From positions 109,084 to 173,083 of the forward strand of contig DIAF01000006.1 in NCBI GenBank assembly GCA_002414665.1: 64,000 bases of DNA. Reading direction: 5' to 3'. Shown here piece by piece: positions 46,107-55,766 of this stretch. The notes beneath the pieces are model-generated. The model searched no databases, had not been told where the DNA came from, and was given only the letters and a program-made list of their open reading frames with translations. The stretch comes from Halieaceae bacterium UBA5085 (GTDB lineage Bacteria > Pseudomonadota > Gammaproteobacteria > Pseudomonadales > Halieaceae). Numbering within the stretch: position 1 is the stretch's first letter; every line of letters starts with the position of its first letter. A program made the translations under genes and the position numbers.

Positions 46107-47448
46107 GACTCAGCGGTCTTGGATCACGGGGGGCCACCTGCGGGATATCCAGAGCGGACTGACGGCGGGCCGCGGCGCGCTGCAGAAGAACGGTGACGGT
46201 TTCGGATACCACCTCGCGGCGCACACGGGTCTCAAACAGGAGGCTCTCGATTTCCTTGTCGAGTTCGGCGATGGCGGTATCCGCGTGCTGACGCGCGACC
46301 TCGGTGGCATACACCTCCGGCACCTGACGCCCGGAATGCAGCAGGCGGCGGGCGTAGAGGGCCTTTTCCACGGTGCGGGCGGTGCTGATCTCGGCCACCA
46401 GCCGGCTGGTGATCAGGGCCTGTTCGGTGGCGGGCATCTCGCGGATGGCCTCGATGACCTGGCGGGTGACGGCGACCCCGGGGGCGGTGACGTCGTTGAG
46501 GTTGGTTCTTGTGGGGGGGATATCCCCCGCCACCAGCGCCTGCAGGTCGACTGTCACTTCGGCCGATTCCCGGTACAGGGTGGGCAGAAGGCCGGTGCCG
46601 GGGATACTGTCTTTACGGCAGGTATCGCAGGTGGTCACGATGTTCTCCCCCACCACCGCGACCACCCAGTCACGGGCTTCTGTAGGCGAGCCCCAGATTT
46701 CCGACAGGCGGGTGGCGTCGCTGGCGGGCACCGGGGCGGTTTCGGTGATGGGCCGGTTCAGGTTGATGTTGTACCCGGCCTGGACCAGATCGCCGGTAAA
46801 GCGCAGGACCGGCTGGCCAGACCCACCGGCCTGGCCCCCAATCCAGGGCACGCCGTTGTCCCCATTGGCGGATTCCACCGCCTCCTTGGCGCTGACCGCA
46901 TCATTGGAGCCAATGCCCATCTGCACTTTCCAGTCGTTGCCTTTTGATAGGGTGATCAGGTCCGCGTAGGGATTTTTGCCCTTGGCAATCTCCGCCTCCA
47001 TCTGCTCGCAGCTCTTAGTGGCAAGTTTCATGGTCTCTTCGGCTTTTAACAGGGCATTCTGGAACAGGTCATAGAGCCCGGGGTTGGCGCGCTGCAGGAT
47101 CAGGGCGGGCAGCGCGGCGATGGCCGAGGATGCCGCTGCGGTCATCGCATTCATCATGTCATCCACGCCCGATTTGATATTGTTCAGGGTGTGGGTCACC
47201 GCCAGCAGGGGATCGAACTTGGCACAGCTATAGCCCAGACCCAGTTGGGCCGAACCACCCAGGGTGACCGAGCTGACCAGCGGGTTGGGCGGCGGTGACA
47301 CGGGCTGGGCACCGCCAATCTCGTAGTACCAGAAGCTGTCTTCGGTGGGGCCTTCTGCGGCTTTTAAGGCGGGCGACGCCAGCAGCGGCAGCAGGAGCAG
47401 TCCGGCGATTGCGCCCTGTGTTGTCCTGGGAGGAAGCCGTCGCATCAT
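46090..47448 (-). CDS. Integrating conjugative element protein, PFL_4711 family (TIGR03755)
   Basis: Exported mating-pair component. The ATG at 47448 overlaps the upstream stop (ATGA) and is followed by a signal peptide (TTQGAIAGLLLLPLLASPAL). The mature part has an N-terminal YYEIGGAQPV motif, Cys in LGYSCAKFDPLLAV and CEQM, a CDTC pair mid-protein, and a helical C-terminus (ARQHADTAIAELDKEIESLL). 452 residues. It follows the TraU-like PFL_4710 gene in the usual order. Confidence 0.85.
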   Translation of the reverse strand: MMRRLPPRTTQGAIAGLLLLPLLASPALKAAEGPTEDSFWYYEIGGAQPVSPPPNPLVSSVTLGGSAQLGLGYSCAKFDPLLAVTHTLNNIKSGVDDMMNAMTAAASSAIAALPALILQRANPGLYDLFQNALLKAEETMKLATKSCEQMEAEIAKGKNPYADLITLSKGNDWKVQMGIGSNDAVSAKEAVESANGDNGVPWIGGQAGGSGQPVLRFTGDLVQAGYNINLNRPITETAPVPASDATRLSEIWGSPTEARDWVVAVVGENIVTTCDTCRKDSIPGTGLLPTLYRESAEVTVDLQALVAGDIPPTRTNLNDVTAPGVAVTRQVIEAIREMPATEQALITSRLVAEISTARTVEKALYARRLLHSGRQVPEVYATEVARQHADTAIAELDKEIESLLFETRVRREVVSETVTVLLQRAAARRQSALDIPQVAPRDPRPLSHGRVQ

Positions 47449-48467
47449 GGGTACCCCGTCCAGTTGATATCGGTAATGAAGACCTGTCCCTCGCGCTGGC
47501 AGCACTGGTAGGGACGCCACAGGGTCCAGGCGTAATCTCCGCCGGGATCGACACGACCACCGCCCCAGCCGACGGCACTGAAGAGATCATTGGTGCCGAA
47601 CACCGCGCAGCTGGATTCGGCGCGGGGTGCCAGCATCTGCCAGGTGCCGGTGCGGGCATTGCCTTCCACCAGCGGGCCCGGCGGCCACACACGCATGTCA
47701 GGGGTAAAGGGTCCCTGCAGGGGCAGATAGACGTGAGGCTGGCCGGTGCGAGTGACAATATCCCCCGCGCGCTGGGCGTTGATCGCCGCGCCCTTGGGTT
47801 CTTCAGACTGGGTGGTCCAGCCGGTGCGCGGATAAAGGCCGCCCCAAGTCTGCAGCGGCCAGTGGCCCACCTCGCGCAGGCCCGGGATCAGGCTGGCGGG
47901 ATAGAGCATTTCCGGGACCTCCAGCCGCCAGGCCAGGGCATTCACCCCCGACTGAAAATACGGCACGAAGGGCGTGGCCTGGGAGGGGCAGACCAGTCCG
48001 CCCGCCCCGCCCACATCCGGCAGCAGGGTCAGGGGATGGCCGATGGCATCGGTCTCCCTGAATAACAGGTTGCGGTGATCCAGACGGTTGTGGGTGCCCT
48101 CCGTGCGGTTACCCGCGCTGTCCACGGGGACTGGTAGCAGGCGCCCCAGAAGCCCCTGGGCGGCGGCGCGCTGAGCGGCACCGAGGGTGGCGCGCATCTC
48201 GGACCAGGGATTACCCCCTAAAACATTGTAGGCGCTGACGACCAGGTCCGGGTTGTAGTGTCCCACCTTGAGTGAGGAGTTGACGGTGCAACTTAAAAGA
48301 TCGCATTCCAGCCAGAAACACAGGCCCACCGGGCGCCACTGCATGCACGCGAATGCCGCATTGCTGGTCTGCGCCACGATCCCGGCGGTGGACAGGGACG
48401 CAGCCTGACTGCCCTGCGGCCAGTGCAGGGTCAGCAGGAGTGTGGCGAGCAGGATGGTAGCCCTCAC
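47445..48467 (-). CDS. TraU-like conjugative element protein, PFL_4710 family (TIGR03756)
   Basis: 340-residue periplasmic protein of the TraU group, needed for mating-pair assembly. GTG start overlapping the upstream stop, signal peptide (ATILLATLLLTLHWPQGSQA), then Cys-rich motifs typical of TraU (FACMQWRPVGLCFWLECDLL, LLSCTVNSSLKVGHYNPDLV) and PYQCCQREGQV near the end. Many cysteines imply disulfides, fitting the adjacent thioredoxin-like PFL_4709 gene. Confidence 0.9.
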   Translation of the reverse strand: MRATILLATLLLTLHWPQGSQAASLSTAGIVAQTSNAAFACMQWRPVGLCFWLECDLLSCTVNSSLKVGHYNPDLVVSAYNVLGGNPWSEMRATLGAAQRAAAQGLLGRLLPVPVDSAGNRTEGTHNRLDHRNLLFRETDAIGHPLTLLPDVGGAGGLVCPSQATPFVPYFQSGVNALAWRLEVPEMLYPASLIPGLREVGHWPLQTWGGLYPRTGWTTQSEEPKGAAINAQRAGDIVTRTGQPHVYLPLQGPFTPDMRVWPPGPLVEGNARTGTWQMLAPRAESSCAVFGTNDLFSAVGWGGGRVDPGGDYAWTLWRPYQCCQREGQVFITDINWTGYP

Positions 48468-48967
48468 AACTCGGCCTCCCCGCGCCAGCGTTGATACTGA
48501 CGGACGGCCTCTGTGGGGTCGGTCAGTCCGTAAAAGACCGCCTCGCCATTGATCACCATCGCCGGGTAGCGGGTCAGTCCGTAGCGCTGGGCAGCCAACA
48601 ACCCCGTGGCGGTCGAGCGTAGGTCCGCCTGCTGGCGTTCGGTCAGCGCAGCGAGCCGTGTTGCTGCCATCGCCTTCGCCGCCGACTGCTGGGGCGGCAG
48701 CTGGTGGGACAGGATGGCGTTCAGGCGTGCGAGACCGTCCAGGTCATAGACGGTCAGCTGGATGTCCTCGCCCGTTGCGTTGTGATGCGCGGGAGGCGGA
48801 TGCGCGGCGGTGGTAAACAGCTCCACCTGATAGCGCGGTTCCGCAACACTGAACGGAGACGTCAACAGGATTGTCAGCCATGCCAGCCATGCCACCAGCA
48901 CGACGATGGGCCTGTGCCGGACGTGGCTGCCGGGTTGGGTGGGCGCAGTGTAATTCAGCCTAGCCAC
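48464..48967 (-). CDS. Integrating conjugative element protein, PFL_4709 family (TIGR03757)
   Basis: 167 residues with an N-terminal membrane/signal segment (PIVVLVAWLAWLTILLTSPF) and the family core VYDLDGLARLNAILSHQLPP followed by a TRYPAMVINGEAVFYGLTDP end. The latter resembles the cis-Pro region of a thioredoxin fold, but I see no CxxC motif. GTG start; overlaps both neighbours by a few bases. Confidence 0.85.
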   Translation of the reverse strand: MARLNYTAPTQPGSHVRHRPIVVLVAWLAWLTILLTSPFSVAEPRYQVELFTTAAHPPPAHHNATGEDIQLTVYDLDGLARLNAILSHQLPPQQSAAKAMAATRLAALTERQQADLRSTATGLLAAQRYGLTRYPAMVINGEAVFYGLTDPTEAVRQYQRWRGEAEL

Positions 48968-51728
48968 CAGGGCGGCCCTCCAACCGCTCAGCCACGATGT
49001 GGGCGGCCTCCAGTTCGGAACACCCCTGCTCGCGCATGATCTGGGCCCGTTCGGCTTTCTCGTGTTTTTCGGTCATGGCCAGGGCCAGGGACAGGGGTGG
49101 GGGGACGTTCCTGAACAGCCCCTCCAGCTGGTCCGACAGGACCACGCCTTCAACATACTTGCCCGGTTCCTTGCGGGCCGACAGCAACAGGCTGCGCTGT
49201 TCGGCGGTCAGATCCCGGAAGCGCGCGATCTGCTCCACCTCCTCCTTGGGCATGACCAGACACAGCCACCACTCCATCATGTTGAGCATGCGCCGGGAGG
49301 CGTCCGGGAAATCCTCCAGGTTCTGGGTGGCGATCCAGAACCAGGCCCCGAGCTTGCGCCACATCTTGGTGATTTTTACGACGTAACGGGCCAGCAGAGG
49401 ATTGGTGGTGATGATGTGGCCCTCATCGGTCACCACCAGGGTCGGGCGACCGTCGCTCTGGTGGCGCTCCACCAGCTGGTTGATGTGGCTCATCATCGCG
49501 GTGTAGGCCACCGTCAGCTGGTCCTCATAGCCTTCTCGTGCCAACACTCCCATCTCCACCAGCGTGACATCCACCTCGGGCCAGGGGGAGCCGGGGCGGT
49601 CGAAGAAGTCGCCCGCGAGCCCCGAGCAGAACAGCGCCATGCCATCGGCCATTTCCGTGGCGCGGTGACGGCGGTGATCGGGCAGGGTGGGTTCCTGACC
49701 CTGGGCGTTCAGCGCTGCGACCACATCGCGGGTCAGCACCTGGTCCCCGCCGCGCCGGGAGACGGTTTTCGCGGCCAGCAGGATCGCGTTACGGATCAGC
49801 AGGCGATCGGCCCTGGTCATGCGGGCATCCTCGCGCTCATCACCGCCGGTGATCATGATGCGCGCGGCAATTTCCATTTCTCCCAACACATCGCGGCCGG
49901 GGCTCTCACCGCCCTCCTCGTCGTCCTCACTCTCAGGGATCGCCTCGGGGTCGGTGGCGAGCCGGATCCGGCGCTCCCGGTCCAGCAGGGTCAAGGCATC
50001 GGCAAAGGGCGGCAGGCTGACATCGGAGCCGGGGTTCAGGGTCACCTGATTCACACTGATACCGTGGTGTTTAAAATGCTGCCCCAGCAGGGTGAAAGAC
50101 CCACCCGCCTCGATGATGAAAATGCGGGGGCGGTGAATGGCCATCATCTGCTGCAGCAGGTAGACCAGCAGGGCCGACTTGCCCGCCCCGGTGGGCCCCA
50201 GTATGAGCATGTGGGCATTTTTCTTGCGATCGTCCGGGTGCAGGGGATCAAACACCAGCGGTTCCGCCCCGCGATTGAAGAACACGAGCCCGGGATGACC
50301 AGTGCCGCGGGAGCGTCCGTAAACCGGCAACAGGTTGGCGATGTGCCGGGAAAACACCAGCCGCGAGCGGCGGCTTTTACGATCGAAGGCAGGATCGTAG
50401 GCCATGGGCAGGTTGCGCAGGTAGCTGTCCAGCCCCAGCAGATCGCCCTCGCGGCCTATCGGTTGCAGGCCGTTGGCCAGCAGCAGGGCGTGCAGCTGGT
50501 TGACCCGCTCCCGCAGATTGTCCGGTGAATCACCGCGCACGTAGAAGGCCATGCCCAGCGGATAGAGCTTGTTGCCTGCGGCCATCTCCCGCTCCACCCG
50601 AGTGGCATCCTCCCGGGTCAGTGCGGCCTCGGCGGAATCCCCCACGGCGGCGCGTTTGACCAGCGCCACATGATTGCGGGTGGCGTCCTGGGGTTTGGCG
50701 GTCAGGGTCAGCACCATCACCGTGTGTTCCGGCAGCCGGTCAAAGACGGAAAACAGATGATCCCCGGCAGCGCGCTCCGCCGTCATATGACCGATCTCCG
50801 GTGCCCGACGCAGGCCCTGGATGCTGATCACGGTATGGGGCAGGCCATCGAACCACCAGGTGGCGGACGTCGAGTCCGAGTACGGCAGGGACAAGGTCAG
50901 GGTTTCGGCAAAGTCATGGCCGTAGGGTAGTTCGGCGTCTTCAGATGCATCGCCCAGGCTGCGTAATAACGCGCCGGTGGCATCGGTAGATCTCTCGCCG
51001 GGGTTGAACCAGGGGAGCAGCCAGCGATACAGGTCGATGCCGGAGGACCGCCGGGTACGGATACCCGCCGCCGCCAGTGCGGCGGTCAGCTGGGTGGCCA
51101 CCTGGTTCAGTTCCGCCTCGGCCTCATAGGGGTTGGTTGGTCGGTGGCGCGCGGTCTGACGGCGGTACAGCACCGCCCGCACCCGCCGGATCTGGCCACG
51201 CCAGGGACTGCCGGTGAGTGCGGTGTCGACAAACAGCCCGCCCGGCGCACAGAGGCGTGCGCAGTGGTTCTGCATCAGCGCCTGATAGAAACGTGAGTAG
51301 GCGTGCTCGCGGACGGACGGCGCCGGGTAGTGTTTCAGTGACTGAACCAGACTGTCGAGGCTGGGCTCATCCTGCACGTAGAGCTGCAACACCCAGGGGC
51401 CATCGTCGCGTTCCGGCAAGGCCTCGCTGAGCGCGGTCTGGATGGCATCGCGTAGAGCCACCATGAACGGGCCGGTGCGTGCCTCCGTACCGACCGGGGT
51501 CAGGTCGAACAGGGCACCGACGCTGACCCCGTCCTCCAATAGAAAACACTGGCTGTCCGGCAGGTATTCCACCCAGGGCAAAAAGGGCGTGAAGGACGGG
51601 GGGCGCTGATAGAGCGCCTGCACGTCCCGGTGGGTCAGTGGCGCCGGTGCCCTCGGGCGCGATGGCTCTCCCGGGTTCGACCCTGCGTCCTGAGCGGGTA
51701 TTCCCTGGCGGGCAGAGAAACCGCTCAT
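48960..51728 (-). CDS. Conjugative transfer ATPase TraC-like, PFL_4706 family (TIGR03744)
   Basis: VirB4/TraC-type cytoplasmic ATPase that powers pilus assembly and substrate transfer. 922 residues. N-terminal TraC domain (QRPPSFTPFLPWVEYLPDSQ), Walker A LILGPTGAGKSALLVYLL at about residue 505, Walker B-type strand TLVVTDEGHI, and conserved KMWRKLGAWFWIATQNLEDF. Its ATG overlaps the lipoprotein stop as ATGA. Confidence 0.93.
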   Translation of the reverse strand: MSGFSARQGIPAQDAGSNPGEPSRPRAPAPLTHRDVQALYQRPPSFTPFLPWVEYLPDSQCFLLEDGVSVGALFDLTPVGTEARTGPFMVALRDAIQTALSEALPERDDGPWVLQLYVQDEPSLDSLVQSLKHYPAPSVREHAYSRFYQALMQNHCARLCAPGGLFVDTALTGSPWRGQIRRVRAVLYRRQTARHRPTNPYEAEAELNQVATQLTAALAAAGIRTRRSSGIDLYRWLLPWFNPGERSTDATGALLRSLGDASEDAELPYGHDFAETLTLSLPYSDSTSATWWFDGLPHTVISIQGLRRAPEIGHMTAERAAGDHLFSVFDRLPEHTVMVLTLTAKPQDATRNHVALVKRAAVGDSAEAALTREDATRVEREMAAGNKLYPLGMAFYVRGDSPDNLRERVNQLHALLLANGLQPIGREGDLLGLDSYLRNLPMAYDPAFDRKSRRSRLVFSRHIANLLPVYGRSRGTGHPGLVFFNRGAEPLVFDPLHPDDRKKNAHMLILGPTGAGKSALLVYLLQQMMAIHRPRIFIIEAGGSFTLLGQHFKHHGISVNQVTLNPGSDVSLPPFADALTLLDRERRIRLATDPEAIPESEDDEEGGESPGRDVLGEMEIAARIMITGGDEREDARMTRADRLLIRNAILLAAKTVSRRGGDQVLTRDVVAALNAQGQEPTLPDHRRHRATEMADGMALFCSGLAGDFFDRPGSPWPEVDVTLVEMGVLAREGYEDQLTVAYTAMMSHINQLVERHQSDGRPTLVVTDEGHIITTNPLLARYVVKITKMWRKLGAWFWIATQNLEDFPDASRRMLNMMEWWLCLVMPKEEVEQIARFRDLTAEQRSLLLSARKEPGKYVEGVVLSDQLEGLFRNVPPPLSLALAMTEKHEKAERAQIMREQGCSELEAAHIVAERLEGRPGG

Positions 51729-52114
51729 GGGGCATCCACCGCGTGCTCACCCGGCAGGGCATATTCCGGCCGCTCGTAGAGGGGAAACACAGTGGAATAG
51801 CCCGGCACCGGAACGCGATGAATACCCGCCAGGTGCGGAAAGATATACATCACCAGCGTCGGGTTGGGCACGCGCATAAAGCGGGTGTTAAGGTCCTGGT
51901 GGTCAGCCCGGGCGGCGGGCCCGAGATCGGCGACATGGTGTCCCGGCGGGCGCAGTGGTGTTGCGAGTTGGCGATGCCGCGGCGCCTCACCTTCGGTAAT
52001 CTGGACATGGGCGTCATAGATCTCGCGCATGGTCGCGCCATCCTGGGGCAGGATGGTCTCCTTGCTGCCGGCACACCCGGTCAGCAGTAGACTAATCGAG
52101 AGTGTGCGGAGCAT
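51725..52114 (-). CDS. Conjugative transfer lipoprotein (TIGR03751 family)
   Basis: Outer-membrane lipoprotein of the transfer channel, TraV/VirB7 position. From the ATG at 52114: a signal peptide with lipobox LLTGC (Cys16) then KETILPQDGATMREIYDAHV. The late segment RFMRVPNPTLVMYIFPHLAG is characteristic of the family. The frame could start seven codons earlier. It overlaps PFL_4705 and TraC. Confidence 0.88.
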   Translation of the reverse strand: MLRTLSISLLLTGCAGSKETILPQDGATMREIYDAHVQITEGEAPRHRQLATPLRPPGHHVADLGPAARADHQDLNTRFMRVPNPTLVMYIFPHLAGIHRVPVPGYSTVFPLYERPEYALPGEHAVDAP

Positions 52115-53501
52115 GGCTGGACGATAGGGATGCATGGCTCAGTTTCCTGCCCTGGGGCTCAAAGTCGATGGGAATGGCGCGATCCACATGGATCGCCACG
52201 GTAATACCGGCGGGAACAAACACGGCGTCAAAACTCTGGGACTGGCGTTCGAGCAGCCACTGCGCCAGTTCCTCGCTGCCTCCGGCGACGGTTTTGCCCA
52301 GCACATAGGCGCCGACGTCCCCGGTGACGCCGCCGGTAGTGCCACCGGCGCTGGTGATTACCGTGGTGTTTTCGGCGGCGGCGGCCGCATCGGCGGCGGC
52401 CTGCATCGCCTGCACACCGATGCGCTGCGCCAGAAACGCGGTGGCGTTGCTTTTACGGGTGCCGCTGATGCAGGGAATGCCCTGGGCATCGGAGATCCAG
52501 CCCAGTGGCTCATCACGGCCCCCCTGCCCCTGCCCGTCATCGCTGGCCACGGTGCGGATGGTGCCGTCATCAAACACGAAGGTGACCGCCTCCAGGCGAC
52601 CGGACACACAGGACAGGGTCCAGTCTCCCACCGCGGTACCGCTCCAGATCATGCCCTGGACGCCGGGGATCGTGAGTCCGTTGGCAGCCAGGTTGTCGGC
52701 ACCGGTAATGATCTTGAACGGCATGGGGTCCTGCACCTGACCGCGCAGAGGAATGCGTCCCACGAGGGCGGTCATGGCGGTCGATCCCATCAGGGTGGCA
52801 TTGCGCGGCACGGTGTATACCGGCCTGTCCTGCCTGGCCTCGACCCGCTCGCGGGTGTCCGTGACCAGTTGACCGCCGTGTCGACGGGCATCCCCCAGGT
52901 AACCACTCGCTGCCTGGCGCGCCCCGGCCAGACCTCCGGAGGCTGTAGGGTCCGTTTCGGCATCCAGCGGCGCGATCCAGACCAGCGTGGGTTCTATTGC
53001 CGGAATGCCTCCGGGACCCTCGAACCCCTCCAGCCCGAGGCCGACCGGCATGGCCTGATCCGGCTGTGCGCCCTGCACCTCATTGAGGGAGGCGGCCAGG
53101 GAATCGACGCGCTGAGTGAGTGACTGCAGTACACCGGAATCGCGGCGGGCTTGGTTGTCCGCGTCCTGCTCCCGGCTGAGCAGCTCACGGCGCAGCCGGG
53201 TGGCCACGTTCTCCTCGATCTGGCTGCGGTTGTTGATCAGGGTCTGGTTCTCCTTGCGCAACTCAGCATTGTCCTGGCGCAGGGCGGTGACGGCGGTGGT
53301 CATCGCCGCCACATTGGCAGTGAGGGTTTTTATCGTGTCCGCCGGAGTGTCGGCATCCGGGTCGGGGGCTGTCGGCACGCCGGTCAGCAGCAGCCCGTTC
53401 TCATTTTCAGCCGAACAGGTTTTAAGGGTGACGGCCCCAAGCACCAGCAGCACCAGGGTGGCCAGCAGGGGCAGGAGGCGGTTGGAGACGGCGTGGGACA
53501 T
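52092..53501 (-). CDS. Integrating conjugative element protein, PFL_4705 family (TIGR03752, TraB/VirB10-like)
   Basis: 469 residues. An N-terminal membrane anchor (LLPLLATLVLLVLGAVTL), a coiled-coil (residues ~45-110, heptad-like DNAELRKENQTLINNRSQIE), a proline/acidic linker, and a C-terminal beta domain (YTVPRNATLMGSTAMTALVG, GITVAIHVDRAIPIDFEPQG) as in VirB10/TraB proteins that span the envelope. 14 nt separate it from PFL_4704. Confidence 0.9.
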   Translation of the reverse strand: MSHAVSNRLLPLLATLVLLVLGAVTLKTCSAENENGLLLTGVPTAPDPDADTPADTIKTLTANVAAMTTAVTALRQDNAELRKENQTLINNRSQIEENVATRLRRELLSREQDADNQARRDSGVLQSLTQRVDSLAASLNEVQGAQPDQAMPVGLGLEGFEGPGGIPAIEPTLVWIAPLDAETDPTASGGLAGARQAASGYLGDARRHGGQLVTDTRERVEARQDRPVYTVPRNATLMGSTAMTALVGRIPLRGQVQDPMPFKIITGADNLAANGLTIPGVQGMIWSGTAVGDWTLSCVSGRLEAVTFVFDDGTIRTVASDDGQGQGGRDEPLGWISDAQGIPCISGTRKSNATAFLAQRIGVQAMQAAADAAAAAENTTVITSAGGTTGGVTGDVGAYVLGKTVAGGSEELAQWLLERQSQSFDAVFVPAGITVAIHVDRAIPIDFEPQGRKLSHASLSSSHAPHTLD

Positions 53502-53515
53502 GGGCAGGCTCCCCC

Positions 53516-54325
53516 CTAAAACACGCGGCTGAAGGGACGGTCGGAGATCAGGTAGACCACCGTGTGGTCGGCCTCATCGCCTGCGGGCAGCAGCCGGTGG
53601 TGCTGGAAGGTGGCGGCGAGCCACGCACCGCGCAGGGCCTCTGCCTGCAGCTCCTGCGCCTCGGGACTGGTATTGCTGAGCTGTACCATGGTCACAAAAC
53701 GGTGTCCGCTACGCCAGCTGGCCAGGGGAGTCGAGACAATGGCACCGCCGCGTACCAGCGGCACGGGTGCATCGGGCACCGGCACCCGGACCACGCCCGG
53801 CAAGGGCGTCTGCAGGCGCTGGGGGGCATACAGCTGCTGGGCGGCGAAGCGGGTCAGGCTGACGTAACCCTGGGTCTCGGGAGCGGTAGCGCGTTCGTCA
53901 TGCGTTGCAGGGGACAGTTGTCGTGGGAGGCTGATCTCCATCGGCGCGGCATTGCCGCCTTCCGGGGCCGCAGCCACATCCAAAAGGTAGACCAGGCCGT
54001 CATCCAGCGACCGCACCAGGATCCGGGTTGGCGGAAAGGCCTGCTGGGCCAGCCAGTAGACGGTGCCGCCACTGCTCTGGATGCGCAGCCGATGCTGCAG
54101 GGCGCCCGGAATCCCCACGCTCACCGGGCCGGGGAAGTGGACCATGCGCTCCTGGCCAACGCCGAGCTCCAGCGTAATCGGGGTTTTACGCCAGACGATA
54201 CGCTCGGCGGGGTCCAGTGCGGCGGCTGCCGTGGTGCTGAACAGTAGCAGTCCACACAGCGAGATAATGGCGGTAAGAAAAACCATTCGGGACACGGAGG
54301 ATCCTTGAAAACTATTGGATTGCAT
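53516..54325 (-). CDS. Integrating conjugative element protein, PFL_4704 family (TIGR03749, TraK/VirB9-like)
   Basis: 269 residues with an N-terminal signal segment (MVFLTAIISLCGLLLFSTTA). Core: ERIVWRKTPITLELGVGQER, VYLLDVAA, and a C-terminal RFVTMVQLSNTSPEAQELQA motif with AATFQHHRLLPAGDEADHTV. By position it is the secretin-like TraK component of the outer-membrane core. It overlaps PFL_4703 by 14 bp. Confidence 0.87.
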   Translation of the reverse strand: MQSNSFQGSSVSRMVFLTAIISLCGLLLFSTTAAAALDPAERIVWRKTPITLELGVGQERMVHFPGPVSVGIPGALQHRLRIQSSGGTVYWLAQQAFPPTRILVRSLDDGLVYLLDVAAAPEGGNAAPMEISLPRQLSPATHDERATAPETQGYVSLTRFAAQQLYAPQRLQTPLPGVVRVPVPDAPVPLVRGGAIVSTPLASWRSGHRFVTMVQLSNTSPEAQELQAEALRGAWLAATFQHHRLLPAGDEADHTVVYLISDRPFSRVF

Positions 54326-54971
54326 GAGCGGGTTCCCCCCCTAGAAGATCAGCGTCGGTGAGGCGACGGGGGCCGTCGGCCCCAAAACCATCCAGGGCCA
54401 GTCCCCAGGGATTGGCTTCCGGGTCGACGGCGTAGCGCACGACCCGCAGGGGGTAGCGGATCCGGGTACGCTTGACGGTCATGCCCTTAACCGACTCCAG
54501 CAGTTCGAGATCCAGCCAGACCTGCCAGGTCTGGCTATCGAGAATGTCGACCCGGTTTTCGGAATAACCCAGGCCGGGGATGCCCTGCAGCGCGCGCACG
54601 CGGTAGGCAAGCTCACCCCGGCGGCCCTTCTCGTCCAGATTGGCCAGCAGCTCGGCGCGGTAGCGGGGTGTGACATAGGGGGCGATCCGAAAAATGGCGC
54701 GGCCGTAATCGCGGCTGCCGTCCTCCGGCCAGCGGTTGAGCTGCTGAAACAGGTAGAACGCGAAGGCGTAGACCGAGGCGGCGGGTACTTCGGTGTGGTG
54801 CTGCACGGCCCCGGAGCGCAGGTCCGGCGGGATGTGCACCGTCAGATGCTCGGGCGCCCGGCTCCAGCCGTAGCAGAGCGCGGCAATCACCATTATCTGC
54901 AGACCGATGATCAGCCACAGGGAGCGCAGGTGGGCCTGGACATTATCGATGGCGAAGCGGTAGCGTGACAT
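54312..54971 (-). CDS. Integrating conjugative element protein, PFL_4703 family (TIGR03746, TraE/VirB5-8-like)
   Basis: 219 residues from the ATG at 54971, preceded by AGGAGAGGGC. One membrane anchor at residues ~17-36 (LWLIIGLQIMVIAALCYGWS) then a periplasmic domain (PHIPPDLRSG-type segment, YAFAFYLFQQLNRWPEDGSR, PYVTPRYRAELL, RTRIRYPLRVVRYAVDPEAN). The layout resembles TraE/VirB8. It overlaps the TIGR03750 gene by 29 bp. Confidence 0.88.
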   Translation of the reverse strand: MSRYRFAIDNVQAHLRSLWLIIGLQIMVIAALCYGWSRAPEHLTVHIPPDLRSGAVQHHTEVPAASVYAFAFYLFQQLNRWPEDGSRDYGRAIFRIAPYVTPRYRAELLANLDEKGRRGELAYRVRALQGIPGLGYSENRVDILDSQTWQVWLDLELLESVKGMTVKRTRIRYPLRVVRYAVDPEANPWGLALDGFGADGPRRLTDADLLGGEPAHAIQ

Positions 54972-55329
54972 GCCCTCTCCTGCCGATATCCCAGGTCCCG
55001 CTGCGGCTGATGAACGGTGCGCGTTTAAGGCCTTTATGGTCCAGCCACAGCGCGCAGCGCTGCTGGTAGTAGCCATCGGGACAATTGCGTTTGAGGCGCT
55101 GAAAAAAACTGGCGGCCCCGAGCACCGTGGCGACAATGCCGATCCCCGCAAAACCAAAGCCCATGGTCACCGCCCCACCCAGCCAGGCCAGCAGCAGGCT
55201 GAGTGGCAGCCAGACCACGGCAGCCAGGGCGACGATGACACCCAACTCGCTGGCGGAGCAGCCTCGAAAAATGACCGGCTCCGCATTGAGCCGGTCCGCG
55301 AGGACGTCCTGGCTTTCCAGGGGTGCCAC
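54943..55329 (-). CDS. Conjugative transfer region protein, TIGR03750 family (TraL-like)
   Basis: 128 residues. Cytoplasmic N-terminus with LNAEPVIFRGCSASELGVIV, two membrane segments (VALAAVVWLPLSLLLAWL and MGFGFAGIGIVATVLGAASF), then RNCPDGYYQQRCALWL. GTG start directly after the PFL_4702 stop. It fits the TraL/VirB3-like slot. Confidence 0.85.
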   Translation of the reverse strand: MAPLESQDVLADRLNAEPVIFRGCSASELGVIVALAAVVWLPLSLLLAWLGGAVTMGFGFAGIGIVATVLGAASFFQRLKRNCPDGYYQQRCALWLDHKGLKRAPFISRSGTWDIGRRGHVTLPLRHR

Positions 55330-55680
55330 TCAGATCACACCGGCCGCTTCGGTAAGCAGGTAGCTGGCGAAGATCAGCACGATGGCGCCGACAATCCCCA
55401 GCACGCCGACCTCGGCCCATTCGGCCTTGCCCTGACGGGCTTCATTGAACTTGGCGAAGGCCAGGTAGGCGACCCAGAGAAAGCCCAGCACGGCAATCGC
55501 CAGGCCAAGGACCAGGCCGCCGTCCTTGATATAGCCTTCAATCAGGCCGATCCAGTCTCCGGCGGCGGGCGCGGTACTGGGTGCCACCGGGGTCGGTAAC
55601 ACCGCCCAGGCGGATGGATGGGACAGGCAGACTGCGGTCGCGAGGACGGCAAAACGTGAAGGGTGACGGGGTGTGGTCAT
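55330..55680 (-). CDS. Integrating conjugative element membrane protein, PFL_4702 family (TIGR03745)
   Basis: 116 residues from the ATG at 55680: signal peptide (RFAVLATAVCLSHPSAWA), linker rich in Pro/Ala, two membrane segments (LVLGLAIAVLGFLWVAYLAF and VGVLGIVGAIVLIFASYLLT). Likely a pilin-like or channel component. The longer upstream frame lies over the TIGR03758 gene and is not coding. Confidence 0.88.
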   Translation of the reverse strand: MTTPRHPSRFAVLATAVCLSHPSAWAVLPTPVAPSTAPAAGDWIGLIEGYIKDGGLVLGLAIAVLGFLWVAYLAFAKFNEARQGKAEWAEVGVLGIVGAIVLIFASYLLTEAAGVI

Positions 55681-55766
55681 GGTGCGTTCTCCGAATGGGC
55701 GCAACAGTGCGCGGATACAGTGTTCCGAGGTGGGAAAAGAATGAGAGTGGAAGGACACCGCCAGGC

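Noticed and set aside
48999..50528. 509-codon plus-strand ORF opposite the TraC ATPase
   Set aside because: Antisense shadow of a gene with clear Walker motifs.
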